Positions 7,633 through 13,439 of a stretch of 15,211 nucleotides of DNA are shown here, piece after piece. The first letter of the stretch is position 1. Each line of letters starts with the position of its first letter. The notes beneath the pieces were generated by a model that made no database searches, had not been told where the DNA came from, and was given only the letters and a program-made list of their open reading frames with translations. This DNA is from Candidatus Roizmanbacteria bacterium UBA6242 (GTDB lineage Bacteria; Patescibacteriota; Microgenomatia; UBA1406; GWC2-37-13), in the NCBI GenBank assembly GCA_002440905.1, contig DJWA01000014.1:1-15211 (forward strand), written 5' to 3'. A program made the translations under genes and the position numbers.

Positions 7633-7661
7633 ATTATATACCCGTAAAACAGAAATTTCAA
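7633..7661 (-). promoter_or_regulatory. Promoter for the PRPP-synthetase-like gene
   Basis: On the minus strand, TTGAAA (7661-7656), a 17-base spacer and a perfect TATAAT (7638-7633), followed by 11 bases to the ATG at 7621. The predicted leader is only a few bases. The -35 box overlaps the TGA stop of the upstream glycoside hydrolase gene, the same stop-in-promoter layout as at pckA. Confidence 0.75.
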
Positions 7662-9304
7662 CGTCCGAATAATTTAAAGATATCGTTCCAGTCGAATTTT
7701 CCATCATTATTAAAGTCCAAAGGCAACATTTTTTCAAATTTTATAGAATTGTCTTTTTGTTTGAAGACAAAGAAACTTTGCCGAGGTAAATAGCCTGGCT
7801 TTAAAACGACAACCCGATAAAGCTCGTCTATGGCAATATTCTGGATGCTTTTGACCTTTCCTTGGCTACTATCAACCTCTATACCTTTTTTCTTGAAGAC
7901 TAACCTTTCTTCTGAGTCAAAGATCTGGATTTCAAAGTCGTCGCCTTTCCCTTTAAAGAAGGGAAAGAATCCCACTTCAAAGTCAAGGCTTGGAAGCGGT
8001 AGTATATTAAACCTCCACGCCTTGGATTCAAGGATTTTCGTACCGTTCTTGACGAGCGAAAACTTCACCAGTTGTTCCCCTTCCTTCAACCCTGTTTTGA
8101 GGCTGAAATGGACGGACTCTTCTTGGAAGGGCTTTATATCCTTAATGTCCCCAACCAAAGTTTCGGTGCTTTTGACACCGTCGTTGGTTATTTGAAGTTC
8201 GTATCCGTAGTCTTTGTCCCAGATTGCCTGACCGACGTTTTTCAGGCTGACTCTGAAGTCGTATTTTGACTGGGCGACCAATTCGTGGGGAAGCTTATAG
8301 CCTATCTGGCCTTTTTCAATTATCTCAGGCTCGCCTTCTGTTTTTGGGGTCGACTGGACCGAATAATATTGTTGCCAATATCCATTATCCCCAGGCTTTC
8401 TCCACGAAAATTCAAGAAAAGGAGGCGATTGGTAATTCAGGATAAATGGGGTGACAGCCCAGACTCTTTCGTCCTGACTCCATAGATCATATGCCAACTT
8501 GAAGTTTTGAGCGACGGTTAGATCTGACCCCAGTTTCCATCCGGTTTCGGTTATAAAAACAGGAAGATCCTTGTCAACGCCGAGGCTTTTTATAAGATCG
8601 AGCTCCCATTGATAAGTCCTGATGGTTCCTCGCCCTGTGGCGTAAGGTGACCCGGCAAACGCCGGATTGGGGTAGGAGTGTGACGAGAGTCCGTCGACGT
8701 ATTCAAAGAGATCTTCCCTCTCCTCAACCGCCCTTCTTAAAAATATTTCTTCATCCTCCATTCCCGGAGGCCATGAAGGTGCGGATGCGTCAAAACCTGC
8801 CAACATGATAAAAAAATCCTGGTTTTTTTCCTTTAGTTTTTTGGCAAATTCGACTGTCACCCGAGCAAAGCTTTTCTCATCAACCTCCCCACCCCATTCG
8901 CCGTTGTGATTAGGCTCATTGAACAGGATCACGTACCGATTCCTTGTGACCCAGTTTAGGGAATTAAGAAAGTCCGCCCAACCTTGGGCATCCTTTACCT
9001 CGGGGCGCCTCCAATTTTCCCCTTCAGCTTGCGTTGCCAACCTTACGATAGGTATAAGCTGCAGTTCGCGAAGCTGGTCAAACACCCCTTGCCACTTTTC
9101 CCGGCTTCGGTCATTTTCTTGGATAACTAAAGTAACGTACCCCCACTTCCCACCGTTTGAATTGACAAGGTCAGATGCGGCTATAATGTCTTCTGGATGA
9201 GGCTGAGCAAGGTGGATGCCGTAGATATTGTTTGAGGAGGACGCCAAAGCAGGAAATGGAAAAAGAAATAGAACCGTCAATAAGATAAGTAGTGTTTTTT
9301 TCAT
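7658..9304 (-). CDS. Secreted clan GH-A glycoside hydrolase-like protein with dockerin-like tail
   Basis: A 548-residue exported protein. A Sec signal peptide (MKK, hydrophobic core 4-19, likely cleaved after ALA near 21) precedes a TIM-barrel region (~27-315). This carries FNEPNHNGEW (128-137) with candidate acid/base E130 and FITETGW (250-256) with candidate nucleophile E253, the spacing and motif pair of clan GH-A enzymes such as GH5/GH39 relatives. Residues ~330-435 look like an Ig/beta-sandwich domain, and ~440-520 like a small regulatory-type beta domain (KPGYLPRQ at 502-509). The end is a single dockerin-like calcium loop with D530, N532, D534 and D541 in EF-hand positions. The polysaccharide substrate is unknown. 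It may trim the cell's own or a host's glycans, and the dockerin-like end may tether it. It is translated from an ATGA overlap with the deaminase gene. Confidence 0.8.
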   Translation of the reverse strand: MKKTLLILLTVLFLFPFPALASSSNNIYGIHLAQPHPEDIIAASDLVNSNGGKWGYVTLVIQENDRSREKWQGVFDQLRELQLIPIVRLATQAEGENWRRPEVKDAQGWADFLNSLNWVTRNRYVILFNEPNHNGEWGGEVDEKSFARVTVEFAKKLKEKNQDFFIMLAGFDASAPSWPPGMEDEEIFLRRAVEEREDLFEYVDGLSSHSYPNPAFAGSPYATGRGTIRTYQWELDLIKSLGVDKDLPVFITETGWKLGSDLTVAQNFKLAYDLWSQDERVWAVTPFILNYQSPPFLEFSWRKPGDNGYWQQYYSVQSTPKTEGEPEIIEKGQIGYKLPHELVAQSKYDFRVSLKNVGQAIWDKDYGYELQITNDGVKSTETLVGDIKDIKPFQEESVHFSLKTGLKEGEQLVKFSLVKNGTKILESKAWRFNILPLPSLDFEVGFFPFFKGKGDDFEIQIFDSEERLVFKKKGIEVDSSQGKVKSIQNIAIDELYRVVVLKPGYLPRQSFFVFKQKDNSIKFEKMLPLDFNNDGKFDWNDIFKLFGR

Positions 9305-9753
9305 TTGATATCGACTTTTACACCGGCTTTTTTCAGAAGCTCTATACCTTCATGGTCGTGGTGCTCCATTTTACATACCACCCGGGTTATCCCCGCATTA
9401 ATAAGCATTTTGGCGCAACTTGAACACGGATTGGCGGTCGAAAAAAGAGTCGATCCTTTGGTCGAAAGCCCAAGGTAAGCTGCTTGGATAATAACGTTTT
9501 GTTCAGCATGAATACATACGCAGCTTTCCTCCTTCTCACCGCTTTTGAGCTCTCCCTTATGGCGCTTTTGGCAACGGACACACCCGCCCTTTGAACAGTC
9601 GGCAATATTATGGGGAGTTCCGTTGTAGCCTGTTGCCATAATCCTCAAGTCCTTGACGATAATCGCCCCCACCCGCCGCCTCAAACAGTCGGCTCGACTC
9701 CTAATCACAACAGCCAAACTCATGAAATATTCGTCCCACGAAGGTTTTGTCAT
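9301..9753 (-). CDS. dCMP deaminase / ComE-type cytidylate deaminase
   Basis: A zinc deaminase of the CDA superfamily (150 residues), of the group that converts dCMP to dUMP for thymidylate synthesis and includes the ComEB proteins. Zinc and catalytic residues are present: H82 and E84 in CIHAEQN, and C110 and C113 in PCSSC. The preceding segment GYNGTP (42-47) is typical of the dCMP deaminase group. An extra Cys cluster (C53, C58, C61 with C78 and C80 nearby) resembles the additional zinc-binding insert of phage and bacterial dCMP deaminases. It is the first gene of a two-gene unit with the secreted glycoside hydrolase, an odd functional pairing probably reflecting genome compaction. The start is set by the ATG at 9753, close behind AT-rich -10-like sequence in the divergent promoter region. 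Confidence 0.92.
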   Translation of the reverse strand: MTKPSWDEYFMSLAVVIRSRADCLRRRVGAIIVKDLRIMATGYNGTPHNIADCSKGGCVRCQKRHKGELKSGEKEESCVCIHAEQNVIIQAAYLGLSTKGSTLFSTANPCSSCAKMLINAGITRVVCKMEHHDHEGIELLKKAGVKVDIK

Positions 9754-9761
9754 TTGGGTAT

Positions 9762-9767
9762 ATTATA
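9762..9767 (-). promoter_or_regulatory. Candidate -10 box for the deaminase gene
   Basis: TATAAT on the minus strand, eight bases before the ATG at 9753, again predicting a nearly leaderless message. The only -35-like hexamer upstream, TTGACC (9785-9780), is just 12 bases away, shorter than normal. Either the -10 works without it or an overlapping hexamer is used. Confidence 0.45.
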
Positions 9768-9771
9768 TCAC

Positions 9772-9800
9772 TTGACTTGGGTCAAAATTCTTCATAGACT
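9772..9800 (+). promoter_or_regulatory. Promoter of the peptide-cassette operon, with an inverted repeat at the -35
   Basis: TTGACT (9772-9777), a 17-base spacer and TAGACT (9795-9800), then ten bases to the ATG at 9811. The -35 box is one arm of a small perfect inverted repeat TTGAC-TTGG-GTCAA (9772-9785), whose other arm reads TTGACC toward the divergent deaminase gene. It could be two back-to-back -35 boxes or a small operator; the sequence does not decide. Confidence 0.6.
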
Positions 9801-9810
9801 GAAAGCATAT

Positions 9811-10347
9811 ATGAAAGGGACCGGTAAGTTCTTGACGGTTGTGTTTGTCGTATTGTTCATTGTCCTGATCGGGGAATTGGTCTATATTTTCAACTTTTCG
9901 TCCGGATCAAAAAAAACACCCAACGGATCGCCCGTCCCCACGTTGACGATAGACCAAGTAAACCAGATTGAAAGCTCCCGCAAGAATCCTAACCAAGCAA
10001 TATCTGACGATATGATTGGGGTTATGCAGAATATCAGCGACGAGGTTGTGGTTTCATCGGTAAACAAAAGTATTTATCGGGGAACTATTCTGACGATGAA
10101 TTTAGATAACGAGGGGTTGAAGTTATCTATAGTTGGGGCCTCCGGAAAAGGAAACACTTTCATATACGATCCGGAACAACTTAGTAAGATGACATTTTTT
10201 CAAAGAGACGCCGAAAACAAGATTGTCGCCATAGATATTATAGATATTGCCGTTGAAGACTTTGTCGAAATTGAAGACAATACCGATTTGTTGAGCGAAG
10301 TTGATAAATCTTTTTTACCGGGTAAAATTACCGTAATAAAACGATGA
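9811..10347 (+). CDS. Membrane-anchored protein of the peptide cassette, copy 1
   Basis: A 178-residue protein of unknown family. One N-terminal transmembrane helix (about 7-27, after a short basic start MKGTGK) is followed by a Ser/Pro/Thr-rich linker (~29-45) and a hydrophilic domain predicted to face outward. Features shared with the second copy are NPNQAI (59-64), YRGTI (89-93), EGLKLSI (101-107), NTFIY (115-119) and a C-terminal DLLSEVDK (159-166). An upstream in-frame extension to 9610 exists, but it runs antisense through the deaminase gene and across the promoter, so the ATG at 9811 is preferred. The stop overlaps the start of the small peptide gene (ATGA), suggesting that translation of the two is coupled. 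The function is unknown; a carrier, anchor or export partner of the peptide is possible. Confidence 0.8.
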   Translation: MKGTGKFLTVVFVVLFIVLIGELVYIFNFSSGSKKTPNGSPVPTLTIDQVNQIESSRKNPNQAISDDMIGVMQNISDEVVVSSVNKSIYRGTILTMNLDNEGLKLSIVGASGKGNTFIYDPEQLSKMTFFQRDAENKIVAIDIIDIAVEDFVEIEDNTDLLSEVDKSFLPGKITVIKR

Positions 10348-10472
10348 AAAAACATAAATATATAAAACCAAAATTCGCTGTTTCTAGGATAAAGGTTAGG
10401 TTGTATACAAAAAGAAGAATACCCGAAGTTGGTGGCCCAGTCTATTTGGCCGCGCCGACTTCATATTTATAA
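10344..10472 (+). CDS. Small basic peptide 1, candidate modified-peptide precursor
   Basis: A 42-residue open frame starting in an ATGA overlap with the anchored protein. It begins MKKHKYIKPKF and ends GGPVYLAAPTSYL. Y6 and P9 with hydrophobic F11 fit the YxxPx-hydrophobic leader element that PqqD-like RRE domains bind in lasso-type precursors. The middle is strongly basic (KVRLYTKRR near 17-25), and the last 13 residues are uncharged and contain the YLAA motif found in the sister peptide. There are no Cys residues. The pattern suggests a leader of about 25-28 residues and a short C-terminal core, but the classic lasso ring acid is not at the right place. Conservation in the paralogous cassette is the main evidence that it is translated. 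The function is inferred. Confidence 0.7.
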   Translation: MKKHKYIKPKFAVSRIKVRLYTKRRIPEVGGPVYLAAPTSYL

Positions 10473-10473
10473 T
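10446..10473 (+). promoter_or_regulatory. Possible internal promoter before cassette 2
   Basis: TTGGCC (10446-10451), a 16-base spacer and a perfect TATAAT (10468-10473) overlap the end of peptide gene 1, 32 bases before the start of the next gene. The -35 part is codons of the conserved YLAA motif, so it may be coincidental. Confidence 0.3.
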
Positions 10474-10505
10474 TTTTTACGCTGAAGATATTTTTAGCAC
10501 CATCA

Positions 10506-11054
10506 ATGATGGACCAGTCAGGTAAAGTCCTTAAATTCGTTTTCATAATTTTGATTCTGGTTTTTATTGGCCAAATCGGTTATCTGTTATATTCCAACCG
10601 TCTCCCTGCCAAGAGCGAAAGCACTGAAGACCAATCTACCGCTTCAAACTCTGAAAAAAGCCAGATCGTTTTAGATTCTCAGAATCCTGAACAAGCAATC
10701 CAACCGAAGATACTGGAAAATCTCGTTAACCTCAAAAAAGACCTCTTAATCACTTCTGAACTGATAAACCATTATCAAGGAGAGATCGTTGAGATCGACC
10801 GTCCCGAAAACGGTTTGATGCTTAAGCTTAAAGCTCTGGGGAATGACAATGTCAACACCGTATACCTCAGCGAAAACGAGGTATACTTGATCACTTTTAA
10901 TAAAAGCGACAAGGATCGAACGAAAATTGATGAGGGCAATATTGAAGACCTCGAGGTCGGACAATTTATATTGATGGAAGAACGACTAGATTTGCTTGAA
11001 GATTCGGATAAAGCCTTAACTAGTGTTTCAATTACCTATATTCCAAAAGAATGA
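10506..11054 (+). CDS. Membrane-anchored protein of the peptide cassette, copy 2
   Basis: A 182-residue paralogue of the protein encoded at 9811. One N-terminal membrane helix (about 8-29), a Ser/Thr/Glu-rich linker (34-52), then a soluble domain with NPEQAI (60-65), YQGEI (90-94), ENGLMLKL (101-108), NTVYL (117-121) and LDLLEDSDK (161-169), in the same order and nearly the same positions as copy 1. No known domain was recognised. Two adjacent ATG codons (10506, 10509) could start it. No Shine-Dalgarno sequence is visible. Its stop overlaps the second small peptide start in an ATGA, repeating the architecture of cassette 1. The retention of both members in each copy argues that the anchored protein and peptide work as a pair. 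Confidence 0.8.
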   Translation: MMDQSGKVLKFVFIILILVFIGQIGYLLYSNRLPAKSESTEDQSTASNSEKSQIVLDSQNPEQAIQPKILENLVNLKKDLLITSELINHYQGEIVEIDRPENGLMLKLKALGNDNVNTVYLSENEVYLITFNKSDKDRTKIDEGNIEDLEVGQFILMEERLDLLEDSDKALTSVSITYIPKE

Positions 11055-11188
11055 AAAAAGAAAAATATTCAAAACCAACCGTTACCAAAAAACGACTCAT
11101 TTTGAAGTTCGCCATTGGCAAAAGAGATAGGTATATGACCGACGCCAACACGTACTCGGTTCGCTATTTGGCCGCGACTTGGGTGTAA
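11051..11188 (+). CDS. Small basic peptide 2, candidate modified-peptide precursor
   Basis: A 45-residue open frame in an ATGA overlap with the anchored protein. It begins MKKEKYSKPTV and ends SVRYLAATWV. Y6, P9 and V11 occupy the same positions as Y6, P9 and F11 of peptide 1, matching the YxxPx-hydrophobic leader element. A basic middle (KKRLILKFAIGKRDR, 13-27) is followed by a polar stretch MTDANTYS and the shared YLAA motif at 39-42, with an aromatic residue near the C-terminus (Trp here, Tyr in peptide 1). There are no Cys residues. Its TAA stop overlaps the ATG of the peptidase/nucleotidyltransferase gene (TAATG), placing it in the same translational chain. It is most simply read as the second substrate of the PqqD/kinase set encoded on the opposite strand. 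Confidence 0.72.
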   Translation: MKKEKYSKPTVTKKRLILKFAIGKRDRYMTDANTYSVRYLAATWV

Positions 11189-12441
11189 TGACAACCTTCC
11201 TGAAACTAATTGAAAAAAATCCCCTTAAATCAACCGGAGCGAGCATGCTCCCAATTTTTCAACCGGGCGATTGGCTTTATTTCAAAAAGGTTGGCTATAG
11301 GAATCTTAAAGTTGACGATATCGCCCTCGTGAGGACTCGTTTTCACAGTTATTTTGTTCATCGAATCTTGTATAAGTCAAAAAAATATGCCGTTACCAAA
11401 GGTGATAACAATTTATTCACAGACGGAAAAATTAACCCAAAGCGGATCATAGCCAAGGTTATTAAAATAAAAAGAGATAATAATATCCTATCGCCCACTT
11501 CTCTATATTTAGTCCAATCGAGTTACTATTTGAATGAAATAATTAAGATAAAGGACGAGTTTGATAGAAATCAAATAAAATATGTTTTTCTAAAGGGTCT
11601 ACCTATTCATCTATACTATGAAAAATCCCACCCTAAAAGGGTTTATGCCGATTGTGACATCTTAATTGACGAGACGGATGCCGCAAGAGCCAAAGCAATC
11701 CTGCGGGCAAAGGGATACCGATCGGTTGGAGAACCTTTAATAAAAACGCTCAAAAAAACCAACCACCCTGAAGTTTCGTATCAAAAATCCTTGCGAGGTT
11801 TCCCGGTGAATTTTGACATCCACACGGAAGCGGTGTTTTTGATGACCCAACTTGGTAAACTCAACTCCCTTTATCCTCAAAAGCTTGTAAAAAAACTCAC
11901 TCAGGAGCTACTACACAACAAAAAAACTGTGAAAATAGACGGCCATTCCTATAAGATTTTAGACAACAGGTATCTAATACTGTATCTGCTTCTTCATTTT
12001 TTTCATCACAATTACAAAGGAATATTTCGATTGGAACTCATTAGCATTGTTATTAAACAATCCCGCTTGGGTAAAAAGGATTGGGAATTTTTGTCAAAAA
12101 AAATAAATGAATACCAATTATCTGGATATATATATCCAGCATTGTTGCTTTTACGTAAATACTACAACAACGAATTGCCTGCAAGCTTCCTCAGATTGAT
12201 CAAAAAAAAGCCCTCAGTAGCATCGGAAATCGTTGGTAGTGGAAGTATCTTTGGTGTTGAAGACAGAATGACCTCTGGGATAAACCGATTCATTAATATA
12301 TTCAGGTTGTCAGAGAGCCCTACAGCTATAAAATTAACCGTCCTTTTAAATCCCGAGATTATTTTTTACGTGGTTTTTGTTTTAAAGGAACGGTTATCCC
12401 GCTTTTTGAGAGGGTCTTCAAAAAATCATCAAGGTCATTGA
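11188..12441 (+). CDS. S24/S26 peptidase-like domain fused to a nucleotidyltransferase
   Basis: A 417-residue two-domain protein. Residues ~1-95 resemble an S24/S26 signal-peptidase catalytic domain of the Ser/His (SipW/ER) type: GASMLP (17-22, Ser19), FQPGDWL (24-30), DDIALVR (43-49), VHRIL (57-61, His58) and TKGDNN (70-75). There is no membrane helix, so it is probably cytoplasmic. Residues ~115-300 resemble the uncharacterised nucleotidyltransferase family often found beside PqqD-like and HPr-kinase-like genes: FLKGLPIHLYYE (134-145), metal-binding DCD (155-157) in YADCDILID, and a later FDIH (209-212). I chose the ATG at 11188, which overlaps the peptide stop (TAATG), over the TTG at 11179. 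Possible roles are cleaving and nucleotidylating the adjacent peptides; this is inference. The last 83 nt overlap the convergent PqqD-like gene. Confidence 0.8.
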   Translation: MTTFLKLIEKNPLKSTGASMLPIFQPGDWLYFKKVGYRNLKVDDIALVRTRFHSYFVHRILYKSKKYAVTKGDNNLFTDGKINPKRIIAKVIKIKRDNNILSPTSLYLVQSSYYLNEIIKIKDEFDRNQIKYVFLKGLPIHLYYEKSHPKRVYADCDILIDETDAARAKAILRAKGYRSVGEPLIKTLKKTNHPEVSYQKSLRGFPVNFDIHTEAVFLMTQLGKLNSLYPQKLVKKLTQELLHNKKTVKIDGHSYKILDNRYLILYLLLHFFHHNYKGIFRLELISIVIKQSRLGKKDWEFLSKKINEYQLSGYIYPALLLLRKYYNNELPASFLRLIKKKPSVASEIVGSGSIFGVEDRMTSGINRFINIFRLSESPTAIKLTVLLNPEIIFYVVFVLKERLSRFLRGSSKNHQGH

Positions 12442-12646
12442 CTGCTTTTTCTTTCGTAACGACAAATTTATCTTCGATCGACTTTACAATCTGACTTCGA
12501 TTATATTTCTTCTTAATAAGTCCAAGAATATGAGTTCCCGTCTTGTTGAAAGAATAGAAAGTCGATTTCTCAACGTCAAAAAGGGTAATCTTACCTTCAA
12601 TTTTCTCAATTATAAAGTTGTTTCTAAGCTTAAATAAGTCATTCAT
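12359..12646 (-). CDS. PqqD-like peptide-binding (RRE) protein
   Basis: A 95-residue winged-helix protein of the PqqD family, which binds leader peptides and presents them to modifying enzymes. The fit is seen in IEKIEGKITLFDVEKSTFYSFN (13-34), TGTHILGLI (36-44), a helix with RSQIVKSIEDKF, then VNDLDDFLKTLSKSGI (69-84), which matches the DVxxFLxxLxxxGLL ending of the family. Starting at the ATG at 12646 gives an 8-nt overlap with the kinase stop (ATGAATGA); a TTG five codons upstream is less likely. Coupling to an HPr-kinase-like gene is the known arrangement of the 'HPr-rel-A' type neighbourhoods (from memory of that family annotation). The YxxP-bearing peptides encoded on the facing strand are obvious candidate ligands. 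Confidence 0.88.
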   Translation of the reverse strand: MNDLFKLRNNFIIEKIEGKITLFDVEKSTFYSFNKTGTHILGLIKKKYNRSQIVKSIEDKFVVTKEKAVNDLDDFLKTLSKSGITVPLKQKPRKK

Positions 12647-13439
12647 TTGTTTTCGCTTCAAAATATTTTAATACTTTATCGCGCTTTTTTGGAAAGAAAA
12701 GCATTTTTATATCGTGGTAGCTTTTTATAAACTCCATCAACCGTTTTGCCTGCTCCTTACTTCCTTTTTCAACAATCATCAATTGATTCATGAGTTTAAA
12801 CAAAGCCTTGTCTTTATCCGCCAGGTCTTCCTCAAACATTGATTCTGATTTGTTTATAAAATACAAAGTTCCAAGATCGTATCTCGCACTCCCCTTTTTA
12901 ATCCACCATTCTTTTTCGATCGCAGGAGTTTGATACATATAATATTTACCCGCTTCTTTTTTGATAATAACCGAGTCATCTCCCAAACTTGAATATTTGT
13001 CGCTCAAAAATTTCATGATGGTTGATTTACCCCCACCCGAAAAAGCCATAAACAAATTAGCATTATCGCCAATCTTCACAGACGAAGAGTGAAGTATGAA
13101 GGCATTTTTTTTACCCAACGTCCTCAAGAGTATCTGCATAAGAAATGATGAGAATTGAGCTTGCCCAATACGATAGAAGGTCTCGTAGGTGTTCTTTCCC
13201 TTGCTCCTGAAAAAGTTCAAATAATAGGTCTTTTGTTTCGACATATATATCATTTCAAGATCCGGCTCAACTATATTTATGATAAAGTCTGCCGTGAAAG
13301 TTTTTTCTTTGTAGATAAATCCTGAATAATCCTTCTTTATGGAATCTATAAATGTTTCTGCAAGGTGGGTGCTTTCAATTGGAAAAAAATTCAGCTTAAA
13401 GTTTAAGCCTGCGATTCTTAATGTAAGGCTGTTCTTCAT
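12639..13439 (-). CDS. HPr-kinase-related ATP-binding protein
   Basis: A 266-residue protein related to HPr kinase/phosphorylase but lacking the usual N-terminal HPrK domain sequence. The C-terminal kinase core is seen in ILHSSSVKIG (115-124, H117 in the hHAS position), a P-loop SGGGKST (134-140) and SLGDDSVII (151-159), equivalent to the ADD motif. The HPr-binding signature of true HprK was not seen, so it probably does not regulate sugar uptake. Relatives occur in lasso-peptide clusters, where one kinase phosphorylates the precursor C-terminus, and in polysaccharide loci beside PqqD-like proteins. I chose the ATG at 13439; a TTG at 13463 would add eight residues. It overlaps the sugar-transferase gene by 44 nt and the PqqD-like gene by 8 nt, so the three are one transcription unit. 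Confidence 0.82.
   Translation of the reverse strand: MKNSLTLRIAGLNFKLNFFPIESTHLAETFIDSIKKDYSGFIYKEKTFTADFIINIVEPDLEMIYMSKQKTYYLNFFRSKGKNTYETFYRIGQAQFSSFLMQILLRTLGKKNAFILHSSSVKIGDNANLFMAFSGGGKSTIMKFLSDKYSSLGDDSVIIKKEAGKYYMYQTPAIEKEWWIKKGSARYDLGTLYFINKSESMFEEDLADKDKALFKLMNQLMIVEKGSKEQAKRLMEFIKSYHDIKMLFFPKKRDKVLKYFEAKTNE

Larger units (their letters stand above)
9811..11188 (+). repeat. Tandem duplication of a (membrane protein + small peptide) cassette
   Basis: Unit 1 is 9811-10472 and unit 2 is 10506-11188, separated by 33 bases. Each has an anchored protein of nearly equal length, with shared motifs almost colinear, and an ATGA overlap into a 42-45-codon peptide gene with the same beginning and the same YLAA ending. 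The DNA is mostly diverged, but CTATTTGGCCGCG is identical at 10442-10454 and 11164-11176. The duplication is therefore old and its layout has been kept. Confidence 0.8.

Noticed and set aside
7947..7970. Hairpin TTTCCC/GGGAAA as a terminator
   Set aside because: It lies within the glycoside hydrolase coding sequence (FFPFFKG), with no following T-run.
9610..9810. In-frame upstream extension of the first cassette protein by 67 residues
   Set aside because: It lies antisense to the deaminase gene and crosses the promoter; its residues are unlike a signal or domain, whereas the ATG at 9811 is followed by a clean membrane anchor.
10344..11188. Calling the small peptides classical lasso precursors
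   Set aside because: The leader-type YxxP is present, but no Gly-start core with an Asp/Glu at ring position 7-9 is evident, and no lasso cyclase or B2 protease gene is in the window.
12122..12139. Perfect 18-base palindrome CTGGATATATATATCCAG
   Set aside because: It encodes SGYIY within the nucleotidyltransferase gene, is AT-alternating at its centre and has no T-tract or flanking site; probably chance.
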